Source: Photobacterium indicum
Lineage (GTDB): Bacteria; Pseudomonadota; Gammaproteobacteria; Enterobacterales; Vibrionaceae
Assembly (NCBI RefSeq): GCF_003026215.1
Contig: NZ_PYOC01000003.1
Coordinates: 1 to 64,000, forward strand
DNA: 64,000 nt
Direction: 5' to 3'
The first letter of the stretch is position 1. Each line of letters begins with the position of its first letter. Of this stretch, positions 42,754 to 50,794 are shown piece after piece. The notes beneath the pieces are model-generated. The model was not told the origin of the DNA, made no database searches, and saw nothing but the letters and a program-made list of their open reading frames with translations. Both the position numbers and the translations under genes were made by a program.

Positions 42754-44770
42754 TGCAAGATAAGTTAACAGCATACATCCGAGTTCGTACCATTTGGAAA
42801 GAAGGTGACCGTTTTTTCATGAATGGAAAAATAGTCAGACGTGATAGTTTGCAGGTTGCTACTGCTCTATCTTATGTTGCCGTTAACGTGCATATGGATA
42901 GTCTACATGCTAAACCTAAGAAAGGAGATTACTGGAACATATGAATATCGCACCGAGACATATTCGAACAACTATGAGAGAACAAGGGTTTACTTCGAGA
43001 ACCCATCTAGCCTTGAACTAACAATGCCAAACGATATTGATGAAATGATAACTTTTATTTCTGATAGCAAAGAGTTTTATCGAATTGGCAGGAAGACTAT
43101 GGTGGATGCACAGGATGTATTGCGAGAAGAGTTATTCCCCTCAATTATCAATAAAGACCTAGAGAAATTAAGGACAGCGTTTACCGATAAGCAAGTAGAA
43201 ACCTTGATCAATGGCTTTGAGCGTTTTGAAAACCTACGCCATTCGATTTGGCTCTCACAGCATCACATTCCTCCAAATATCCAACAGAAACTCTTCAAAT
43301 TAAACAAGTCATTTGATCCGCGAGATATAAAGAACAATCCTTATGAGTTGGTAACGCTAGGATTATCCTTCGAGCAGGCAGACAAGATAGCAAAAGAGTC
43401 ATTTGGCTTTACTGGAGACCATCCATATCGACTTATAGGTGCGACTAATGATGCACTGAAATCTATATCAAAATGGGGAAACACATGGGCAACCGCTGAC
43501 CAAGTATTACCGCTAGTTCGGAAACGGCTTAAACTTGACGTTAATGAGTTTGACCTTACTGAAAGCGCAATGTCATTAGCCGTTCGCAAATTTGGCTTCA
43601 CTGAAATAAACGGCAGATTCCACCACGGAACCTATTTGTTTATGGAAATGGTGATAACTCATCGTTTCAAAAGTATGCTTTCCACAAAAGCAGAATGGAC
43701 TGACTTGCACCCTGAAGTTATTAATAAGGCGATGGAGAACAACCCATTTTCACTCACTGAAAAGCAAGCTGAAGCTGTATTTAAAGCTCTTGAATACAAC
43801 CTCGCTACAATAATTGGTGGCGCTGGTACAGGTAAGACAACGGTATTGCGTACTGTCTTAAGAGCCTTTCATGAATTAGGCTATAACATCCATGCAGTTG
43901 CGTTGGCTGGTAAAGCTGCGATGACGTTAAAAAAGTCAGTTGGTTTTCAAACATCAACCATTGCAAGATTTCTCGGCCAGAAGCCTCTGGTAGAAGGAAA
44001 GCATGTCGTTATTATCGATGAGGCATCAATGGTTGATTTACCAACCATGTTTCAGATAGTGCTTCACTGTAGCCCAGACGTTCGTTTTATATTGGTAGGT
44101 GATGATAACCAGCTTGCATCTATTAGAGCTGGATTGGTTCTAACTGATATGGTTCGTTCTGGAGTGATGCCTGTAACTGAGTTAGATATAGTGCAAAGGC
44201 AGGAAGGGGCTACGGGTATTCCAGATTATAGTCGCAACAAACAACATGAAAGATGCCATCAATAAATATTGCCAAGCCACTTTTAATGGGGCATCGGAAC
44301 CCTTAATAGTTGATATGGGTTACAGGAAATTCGGTACTAAGTTCAGAAAAGGTGACCCAGTAATATTTACTAAGAACAACTATGAAGTCGACATCCAGAA
44401 TGGAACCTTAGGAAAGCTCATTAGTGTAACGCCCGATGAGAAGAAGGGTTCATTTGGTGAGGTCGTACTTGATGAGGGAAGGACAGTTTTATTAACCCAA
44501 GATTTGTTGGCAAAGTTGGATTTGGCATATGGTATAACGCTCCATAAAGGCCAAGGTTCACAATTTAAACGGGTATTAGTTGCTGTTGAGAATAGTGGTC
44601 TAGTTGACCATTCATGGGTATATACAGGCATCACAAGGGCAGAAGTAGAATTACATTTGTTTGGGGCAGAGTATAAGTTAATTAGCGCCATTACAGGTCT
44701 AAGCGCAAAATATAAACGGCAGACATATCTGGCGGATTTACTAAAAGAGCACATCGAGCCTTTGGCATAA
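42753..44770 (+). pseudogene. Broken RecD2-like helicase
   Basis: Three overlapping frames together give one RecD2-type SF1 helicase. Codons 42753-42944 encode the OB-like N-terminus (IWKEGDRFFMNGKIV, AKPKKGDYW). The +1 frame continues with TYEYRTETYSNNYERTRVYF and runs to 44265, including Walker A IGGAGTGKTTVLRT, VVIIDEASMVD and LVGDDNQLASI. A third frame (44246-44770) carries KFRKGDPVIFTKNNYE and YGITLHKGQGSQFKR, YTGITRAEVELHLFG. Two frame changes separate the parts, and the stretch between motif III and the FRKGD segment is shorter than normal, implying an internal deletion too. Sequencing error could explain one frameshift but not the missing region. Confidence 0.78.
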
Positions 44771-44924
44771 GGCGCTTGGATCGGTTGAATTAAGCGGAGC
44801 GCAGCGTAGACAATTCAATCGGCGCGAGTGCCAAAACTCTGCCGAACGGCAGTGATGCGAAGCATCAAGCAGATCAGGTGTACTTACTCTTACACGATCT
44901 GACACTTTGTCTCTTAAGACAGTG
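44771..44924. repeat. Array of five consecutive hairpins, structured noncoding region
   Basis: Immediately after the helicase remnant there are five adjoining inverted repeats. The first is a ~21-bp imperfect pair (44771-44791 with 44812-44832) sharing the core TTGAATT/AATTCAA. The others are CTGCCG/CGGCAG (44839-44852), GATGC/GCATC (44854-44866), AGATC..GTGTA/TACAC..GATCT (44871-44900) and CACT..GTCT/AGAC..AGTG (44903-44924). The sequence is GC-richer than its surroundings. It lies between convergent genes and could be a structured RNA, a folded recombination site or a dense terminator block. I do not recognise a family. Confidence 0.6.
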
Positions 44925-44990
44925 CAGGCTTTATCATATTAATTGTACAATATAATTTATTCTAATATATTTGGCTTTTATGCTCTGAGA

Positions 44991-45566
44991 CTAATCTTTT
45001 TTCTCTTCATTATCGTCATCTGGGTCTGGGAGCGTCGCTATTCGATCTTTTAACCTATTTAAACCATTTACATCTGCATAGTCAATGTAAACCCCTCTCT
45101 TCCCATGAGCTTCTCTATGTTCATCCATCCTCTCCTTGGCTTCGTCCGTAACCACAATATCTTCGTTTGTGAATGCAAGCAAATGGATTGCACAGCGAGC
45201 GTTCTTTGTTGTATCCTCAGAATGATCATCTGCCATATCAGCTGAGAATGTTTTTCCACTTTTCACATCAATGCGCACTTGTAACTTACCTCGACCTTTA
45301 GTTTTGAGTCTTGAAAAGTCGGGTAGATCTTCTGGGTTCGCACCAGTCAAATCACACGTAAGTTGAATTGCATCATCTGTTTTGGCGGAAACGACAAAGT
45401 CTCGGCCACCATCAGAAGCGTTAGTAAACGTCTCGCGCTTAACATCCATACCTTTTATTCGTATAGCAAGCTCATTAAACACATTTACTGTTCTAAGTTC
45501 TGAACGTTTTGGCTTTTCATTATCGTATGGTTTTCGCTTTGATTTCTTAGATTTATCATCACTCAT
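44991..45566 (-). CDS. Cassette protein of unknown function (191 aa)
   Basis: A 191-residue, highly charged soluble protein. Basic start (DDKSKKSKRKPYDNEKPKRS), a beta-rich middle (RDFVVSAKTDDAIQLTCDL, GRGKLQVRIDVKSGKTFSAD) and an Asp/Glu-rich C-terminus (PDPDDDNEEKKD). It overlaps the 157-aa gene by one base, so both are translated together. No family is recognised. It closes the four-gene leftward cassette of the GInt island. Confidence 0.6.
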   Translation of the reverse strand: MSDDKSKKSKRKPYDNEKPKRSELRTVNVFNELAIRIKGMDVKRETFTNASDGGRDFVVSAKTDDAIQLTCDLTGANPEDLPDFSRLKTKGRGKLQVRIDVKSGKTFSADMADDHSEDTTKNARCAIHLLAFTNEDIVVTDEAKERMDEHREAHGKRGVYIDYADVNGLNRLKDRIATLPDPDDDNEEKKD

Positions 45567-46039
45567 TATCCGTCCACCTTGATAAACGCATAATCATCAT
45601 CCTCGAAATCTCTTTGTTTTTTGTAGAACAAATTAAGAACATTAAGGAATGTGATCATAACAGTAATACTATCTTTCAGTGTTTGTGCACCATCACAAAC
45701 AGCATCATACAGTTCAACAGCAAAACACTCATCACCACTAGGAGCTTTGTTGCCCCCCTTGCTAGACAAGTCATCATTTTGTTTGATCACCAAGTCCTTA
45801 TAGGTGCACTCCAATTTCAAAATGATTTTTGCTACATCTTCATTGCGGAAGTGATCGATAGTGAAACTTTTATCGGAGTCAGGGGCGAAATAGACCTTTG
45901 TGGAAATAATTTCGAACTCATTTGCAAGCATATTCAAAATAGCGTCTGGAGCAGCTACGCTGTCAATACGCTCTACGCCGCGCTCATTTAACCTGTCGCC
46001 TTCTGACTGATATAAAGCTAATGTTAGTTTTTGAGACAT
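45566..46039 (-). CDS. Cassette protein of unknown function (157 aa)
   Basis: A 157-residue protein (MSQKLTLALYQSEGDRLNER) with a mixed alpha/beta first half and a helical C-terminus. No motif is recognised. A perfect 21-bp palindrome lies 12 bp upstream of its start, so its two-gene operon is probably under its own operator. Transcriptionally it can be separated from the nuclease and HEPN genes by the 430-bp gap. Confidence 0.6.
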   Translation of the reverse strand: MSQKLTLALYQSEGDRLNERGVERIDSVAAPDAILNMLANEFEIISTKVYFAPDSDKSFTIDHFRNEDVAKIILKLECTYKDLVIKQNDDLSSKGGNKAPSGDECFAVELYDAVCDGAQTLKDSITVMITFLNVLNLFYKKQRDFEDDDYAFIKVDG

Positions 46040-46051
46040 GTTAACCTCTCG

Positions 46052-46072
46052 TTAGTATCACTGTGATACTAA
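46052..46072. promoter_or_regulatory. Perfect 21-bp palindrome ahead of the two-gene unit
   Basis: TTAGTATCAC and GTGATACTAA are perfect complements around one central base, 12 bp upstream of the ATG at 46039. A site of this length is a clear candidate repressor operator. No obvious HTH protein sits in the cassette, so the binding partner is unknown (possibly one of the two small proteins). Confidence 0.75.
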
Positions 46073-46468
46073 GCCACTTTATGCCTTTATTTTAAAGATG
46101 TTAAGAGCCAATTATCAGTTCTAATACAGTCATCAAGCAATGCAGTAAAAGCAGTTGCTTTATTGCTAATACAGTTAGAAAAATTTAACGACACTTACTG
46201 GTGAACGTTTGTGCGAAGGATGGATCGTGAAGTGTGATTACTCTAACACGTAAGGGCATAAACGTGCCAGATAAAGAGGCTGGCACGAAGTGGGACAAAA
46301 AAGAGCTAGAAGTTATGCACCCGCTCGTGAGGTTCAGATTAGCAAAAGTAAGTCAAATCACTGAGAGAGCAAAACGCAAGACTTGCCCTCAATTGTGTGC
46401 TCAGATCACACATCCAATGAACATTAATTCATGCATTTTAGAGTTGTGATTACTGAGTTTTCAATCAG
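46073..46468. other. Noncoding gap within the cassette
   Basis: About 400 bp between the two-gene unit and the HEPN gene. On the plus strand a GTG at 46234 opens a 71-codon frame (MITLTRKGINVPDKEAGTKW) without a good ribosome-binding site; I regard it as unproven. No other feature is seen. Confidence 0.5.
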
Positions 46469-47671
46469 TTAACTATCCACCAAAAGAGCATCAACAATTT
46501 GAAGATCAACATCTTTAATTACACTACGTACTAGCTCAATAAGCTCAATAACATCTTGTTGGGATACATCAACAGAGAATCCGTCTGCTTTCTTACCATT
46601 GCGATGTACAATATCATGTCTTGTGAATACTGATGGTCGCAGCTTAGACAGTTTGTCTTCTGGAAACTCGCAAGCTAGAACTTTCTTGTACAACTCTTTT
46701 ACTATGTCGATGTTATGAAAAGAAATCTTGTCGATTTCATCATTTAGTGTTTTTTCTAACGAATCAAAGAATGAGAACACATCCTTTTTTGCAATTTTCT
46801 CTTTAAATGATTGATGAGACTCAACAAATCTACGCTTAATCGCGCTTCGATTTAGTACATTACGCTTCATCGTGTCTGACAGATACGCTTCCATTGTCGT
46901 AATGACACTGGCAAAAACCATTCTTTGTAGAATCACGTTGTTAGCAGACTCATTCAGCGTAGATAGTTCATCCAGTGACGTACAAAAATGCTCGTGAAAC
47001 TTCGTCTCTCCTGCTTGAACTTCAGCGATATCATCAAAATCACTAACCCATCCACCGTTAACTAAGTCTGTTATATCAAGGACACACTCAGCATCATCTG
47101 AACAATTTTCCAACAACACAACTGCATACGTTTCAGCATACATACACGGAAAAGTTGAACCCGCAAAACCCTGATTATCATCATAAACACTGTGAAATGC
47201 AGACAATATGAACGACAACAATGGTTTCCCTTCTATGTTTACTTTTGGGTTAAAGTAATCTGTATCGAAATCTGTACTCGATTTATTGAAAGTTTTGGGA
47301 AGAGTACGCAGCCAATCTTGAAATCCATGCTCTTCAACAACTTTCAAATCAGCTGTTAATTGCTCAGAATCGTCAGCATAAATGCTGTCAGGATTATCTC
47401 TGCAAGACTCAAGAGACTCTTTCATCTCAGCAATCCAAGAGGTTTTTACTTCATTGAAGTCCAATTCAGCTGATCGCAAATCGTAACCAGCTAACTGTAG
47501 GCGGCGCTTAAGTGCTTTCGCATCGACTTTGTAACCAATGAAATCGTCTATCTCTTCATCATCATGTACATCTCGAACCCTATCCTGTTTTGTAAAAAAC
47601 CACTCATCAAAAGTGTTATTCCAAGACAATAGTTCTTGATTATTGATGTTTATATCTGCGTAACTTCCCAC
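46469..47671 (-). CDS. HEPN-like protein (putative RNase) of the cassette
   Basis: A 400-residue protein. The C-terminal third is helical and ends with the segment SVFTRHDIVHRNGKKADGF (about residues 357-375), which contains the R-x4-H motif (RHDIVH) of HEPN domains, in the variant with the following RNG seen in the MAE_28990-like group. A helix with conserved acidic positions (SVITTMEAYLSDTMKRNVLN, about 255-274) precedes it, as in HEPN four-helix folds. HEPN proteins are usually metal-independent RNases in toxin and abortive-infection systems. The N-terminal ~230 residues are unassigned. It follows the 680-aa PD-(D/E)xK gene by 54 bp. Confidence 0.68.
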   Translation of the reverse strand: MGSYADININNQELLSWNNTFDEWFFTKQDRVRDVHDDEEIDDFIGYKVDAKALKRRLQLAGYDLRSAELDFNEVKTSWIAEMKESLESCRDNPDSIYADDSEQLTADLKVVEEHGFQDWLRTLPKTFNKSSTDFDTDYFNPKVNIEGKPLLSFILSAFHSVYDDNQGFAGSTFPCMYAETYAVVLLENCSDDAECVLDITDLVNGGWVSDFDDIAEVQAGETKFHEHFCTSLDELSTLNESANNVILQRMVFASVITTMEAYLSDTMKRNVLNRSAIKRRFVESHQSFKEKIAKKDVFSFFDSLEKTLNDEIDKISFHNIDIVKELYKKVLACEFPEDKLSKLRPSVFTRHDIVHRNGKKADGFSVDVSQQDVIELIELVRSVIKDVDLQIVDALLVDS

Positions 47672-47725
47672 TTAACTCTCCAGCTAAAAACAATCTGCAC
47701 TTATTTGATCAGCAATGTGAATGAC

Positions 47726-49768
47726 TTACATAACCATATCCATTTTGGCAATCTGTTCCTCATAATCTGCTGATTTAAAAACTCTGAAGTTATGTTCTTG
47801 TTCCATTCGATAAGTTGGACTTGCATCTTTCAGCACAAATCTGCGCTGCAATATTTTGAACGAGTCTTGATGGATTGGAGGAAGCTGAACGTTACTATAC
47901 TCAAAAGAGTCTTCAATCTCGCTAAGCTGAGGAGGGCTTGATAAGTAGGTTTGAAGATTATTTTTCAGCTCTTCCAAATCTGCATACAATTCATACCATG
48001 CAATATCTCTCATATTACCTTGCTCACACGGAACTGACATCAAACTCATAGTCTTTGACTCAAAATATGCTTTCAATATTTTTTCATCAACAACTGGAAT
48101 CCCATCAAACTTATAACCAATAAACATTTGAGCGCTATTCACAATACATTGAGCAAATTTATATTGCTTCGTTGAGTCAAACTCCCATCCTAAGCGCTCA
48201 AATACCAACTCTATGTTATCCTGTAAGAACTTTGTTTTTCTGTTTACTTGAATACCCGCATATTCAAGAGTATCAGCAGTACGCTGCTTCATTATTTCAG
48301 AATCGACAGTGAGTGTGGCTTTAAATTCACCAACGATTATCAGGTCGTCAATACGAGCCAATAAATCAAACTCTTCCTCTCCTGACGGGAGTTTGATGCG
48401 TTTTCCAACTGCTTGGTCATAATCCTCTATAAATTCGTTCTGAACTAACTGTTCGTTTAGCATATCAATAACAGTCTGTTCGTACTTATACCCCTTCTGA
48501 CCTAAATCAATGCCTAGTTCAACACACCACTTTTCGATAAGTCTTGTCATTACGGGTGAAACTAAAGCACTCACCGATATCGCATACTCATTATTGGATT
48601 TTTTGACTAATGGTTGACACCATAGGTCAGACGTCTTGTCTGCTTTGAATGTCATAAAATCCAGAATATTTGTGATTTTTTCAGAATCTAGACCTGTAGC
48701 TTTCGTCAATGCCAACTTTAATGAAAATGCTTGTACTGTGGGACAAAACTCCAAAAGTTTGTTAAGACTGAATGCACTATCATCTTCTGGAAATCTCTCC
48801 ATAAGATCACCAGACATTAGCATTAAACATCTCATTACTGACAATGCATCTCTAATAGCAAAGCCCTTGTCATGTTCTTTGATTAACCACTCTTCGGGAT
48901 AATATTTGAGCATATCAGTAGTAGTGATCTGCCAGTGAGTGTTCCGTGATAAAGTCATCTCGTCGGCATCTTTCACATTTACGACTTCAACAAGCTTTCT
49001 TTTTCCTCGTTTTCTTACGACCACATATTTGTCATTAGAGAAAGTTGCTTGAATTGTAGGATCACTTGCAATGTGTCTTTTTTGAGAACCGAGTCTTTCT
49101 CGACGAATTGCACTACTTTCGAATGAAAACTCAAAATCAGACGCTGGCTGCTTAACACAATAAATTTTCTGCTCTTCATCGACTCGAATAATGTCATAGT
49201 CAGACCAAAACAAGCACTGCCACACATGTGAATATAATTCGTACAATTGAGACAAGTCGATTTCACGACGAATAAAGTTCATTAAATCAATGGGATCTGA
49301 TGACGCTTTAATCAGTTCATTATCATCGATTCGCTTCTGGCACATACGAATTGCTGGCTGTAGCCCATCAACACATCCATGAGAGATTTCTTGAAGTGTT
49401 AATGAGTTCCCCATGTAGTTGGCATTTATCTTAATGCCAAATGCGCTAGTTCTAACCTCTGCAAAAGCAGCTTTCATAGCAACTGCAAGTTCTCTATTTG
49501 ACATTGCCAGATAAGCTAACATCAACTTTTCATTAGTCGTTTTGGGGGCTCTTAAGTAGATTTCGTCCAACATTGTGCGGATTTCAGAGAGCAAACTATC
49601 GATAATGTACCCAGCTGCAAAAACTTTTCCGTCACGTTTCGAAGCTTTGTCTTTAACTTTCCCCCACTCCTCACCCCACTTATCTAATTTAAAGCCAAAT
49701 CGTGTTGGTGGTTTGATTTTGTTCTTGATTATTTTTTCGACAAAAACGTCTTTTACTTTATCACTCAT
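47726..49768 (-). CDS. Large PD-(D/E)xK nuclease-like protein of the cassette
   Basis: A 680-residue protein without a recognised N-terminal domain (about 420 residues, helical). Around residues 435-485 there is a PD-(D/E)xK-like core: an acidic helix (GYKYEQTVIDMLNEQ), then SGEEEFDLLARIDDLIIVGE and EFKA, in which Asp and E-x-K are spaced as in the restriction-endonuclease-like fold. The C-terminal 190 residues include a coiled region. It is the first gene of the leftward cassette, followed by the HEPN gene. Nuclease plus HEPN suggests a defence system that senses with one protein and cleaves nucleic acid with the other; no named system is recognised. Confidence 0.65.
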   Translation of the reverse strand: MSDKVKDVFVEKIIKNKIKPPTRFGFKLDKWGEEWGKVKDKASKRDGKVFAAGYIIDSLLSEIRTMLDEIYLRAPKTTNEKLMLAYLAMSNRELAVAMKAAFAEVRTSAFGIKINANYMGNSLTLQEISHGCVDGLQPAIRMCQKRIDDNELIKASSDPIDLMNFIRREIDLSQLYELYSHVWQCLFWSDYDIIRVDEEQKIYCVKQPASDFEFSFESSAIRRERLGSQKRHIASDPTIQATFSNDKYVVVRKRGKRKLVEVVNVKDADEMTLSRNTHWQITTTDMLKYYPEEWLIKEHDKGFAIRDALSVMRCLMLMSGDLMERFPEDDSAFSLNKLLEFCPTVQAFSLKLALTKATGLDSEKITNILDFMTFKADKTSDLWCQPLVKKSNNEYAISVSALVSPVMTRLIEKWCVELGIDLGQKGYKYEQTVIDMLNEQLVQNEFIEDYDQAVGKRIKLPSGEEEFDLLARIDDLIIVGEFKATLTVDSEIMKQRTADTLEYAGIQVNRKTKFLQDNIELVFERLGWEFDSTKQYKFAQCIVNSAQMFIGYKFDGIPVVDEKILKAYFESKTMSLMSVPCEQGNMRDIAWYELYADLEELKNNLQTYLSSPPQLSEIEDSFEYSNVQLPPIHQDSFKILQRRFVLKDASPTYRMEQEHNFRVFKSADYEEQIAKMDMVM

Positions 49769-49950
49769 TGGATCAATTCCTTAGTTTTATAAGGCGTATG
49801 ATACCAGTAGAGCATTGCTCTTTAAATCAGATAGTTACGCAAATGAACAGTTAGACACAGTGTTTGTTTTTGGACAGTTTCTTGATACGAACCAGAGAAT
49901 TGAAATCGTTTCAATGGCATGATTTATCGTAGATTTTTCTGGGAGGCTCT

Positions 49951-50109
49951 ATGACGGACTTATACACCAATAGCAATTCGAAGCAAGATTTCATCAGACA
50001 TGGAATCATCACTAGCATAGAAGATGGTATGGACGTTTTTATAGCATCCGCATTCTTCACCGAATCTAGTGTCATTGGGGTCACGTCTTGCGTTTTGCTA
50101 ATCCATTAG
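49951..50109 (+). pseudogene. N-terminal remnant of a PLD-like/helicase defence protein
   Basis: A 52-codon frame with a GGGAGG ribosome-binding site. It reads MTDLYTNSNSKQDFIRHGII and then IEDGMDVFIASAFFTESSVI, the start typical of phospholipase-D-like N-termini (x-I-A-x-AFFT) found on helicase-type defence proteins, and then breaks off after about 42 residues into unrelated codons. It is a truncated remnant. The rest of 49769-50794 holds repeat C and its flank and no further gene I can support. Confidence 0.55.
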
Positions 50110-50471
50110 ATCATGAATCGCAAAAATAGTTTTCAGCAACTCTGATTTTCATTGGCCCTAACAAACTTTGAGGCAAAAGCCGTTTTAAAGCAATTTGTCA
50201 GATCTGGTCGAGTCGTGATTTGAACGTTGACTGATAACATCTAACTAATCCATCTAAACACCATTCAAGGGCAGGTTTCAAGGGCATGACAATCTGTAAG
50301 TTTCACGAAATTAACTTCATGGAAAAACGCTGAAATTTGCTGACATCAGCCATTTTTGACCTATTAACCATAACTTCATGAAGTGATTTTTTCATGACTT
50401 TCCTCCAAGCCCCCTATTCCTGTGGCTTTCAAGCACTCACACACACATGAAGTTGGTTTCGGTGCTTAGAA

Positions 50472-50593
50472 GTTAAATTCCCCGGGTGGCAGCGTAACTT
50501 CATATACTATGACCCTATCTATATATATCAATAATTTATAAATGTGTATTTTACATTGGTAAAGTCAAGGAACCGTGTGTAATGTAACTTCAT
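50472..50593. repeat. Island attachment-like repeat, copy C (attR of the GInt island)
   Basis: A 122-bp copy: GTTAAATTCC, then GCGTAACTTCAT, ATATCAATAATTTATAAAT, CATTGG and a closing GTAACTTCAT. It is the most diverged copy but keeps the order, spacing and length of copy A. Additional TAACTTCATG half-sites lie at about 50371-50382. To its right the sequence continues into the chromosomal kinase gene, so it marks the right border of the islands. Confidence 0.7.
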
Positions 50594-50643
50594 GATGAAT
50601 TCCTTGTGGGTCATTATAATTCATGTCTATTTAACAGTATTGA

Positions 50644-50737
50644 GTATTTACCATAAAATAGGTAATTAACACCGTACTTTAAGCTCTTCTGCAAATGGTC
50701 AGTTTGCCTTGATCTTCAAGTTTGGTATTAATTACAG
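50644..50737. repeat. Chromosomal flank also present beside copy A
   Basis: This 94-bp stretch downstream of the histidine kinase gene matches 18661-18758 in order, with scattered substitutions. Here it is contiguous with the intact kinase gene, so it is the parent-type arrangement of the junction found decayed on the left. Confidence 0.75.
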
Positions 50738-50770
50738 AGCTGTTAAGTGCAACAGCATTTAACAGCTCTG
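50735..50770 (-). terminator. Hairpin after the FIST-kinase operon
   Basis: CAGAGCTGTTAA (50735-50746) and TTAACAGCTCTG (50759-50770) form a perfect 12-bp stem, 24 bp after the end of the kinase gene on the minus strand. The following T content is modest, so termination is likely but may be leaky. Confidence 0.7.
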
Positions 50771-50794
50771 CAAGACCATTAAGTTCTAGTTCGT

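Noticed and set aside
42841-42940. A possible N-terminal membrane segment upstream of the RecD2-like middle frame.
   Set aside because: The hydrophobic stretch is the out-of-frame translation of the preceding 63-codon piece; the true N-terminus is the OB-like part in the other frame.
44771-44832. A canonical integron attC site.
   Set aside because: The arms pair over 21 bp, but the GTTRRRY/RYYYAAC core boxes are not present, and no integron integrase is in the window.
46234-46449. A 71-codon rightward frame starting with GTG in the cassette gap.
   Set aside because: No good ribosome-binding site and no recognisable motif; kept only as a note on the gap.
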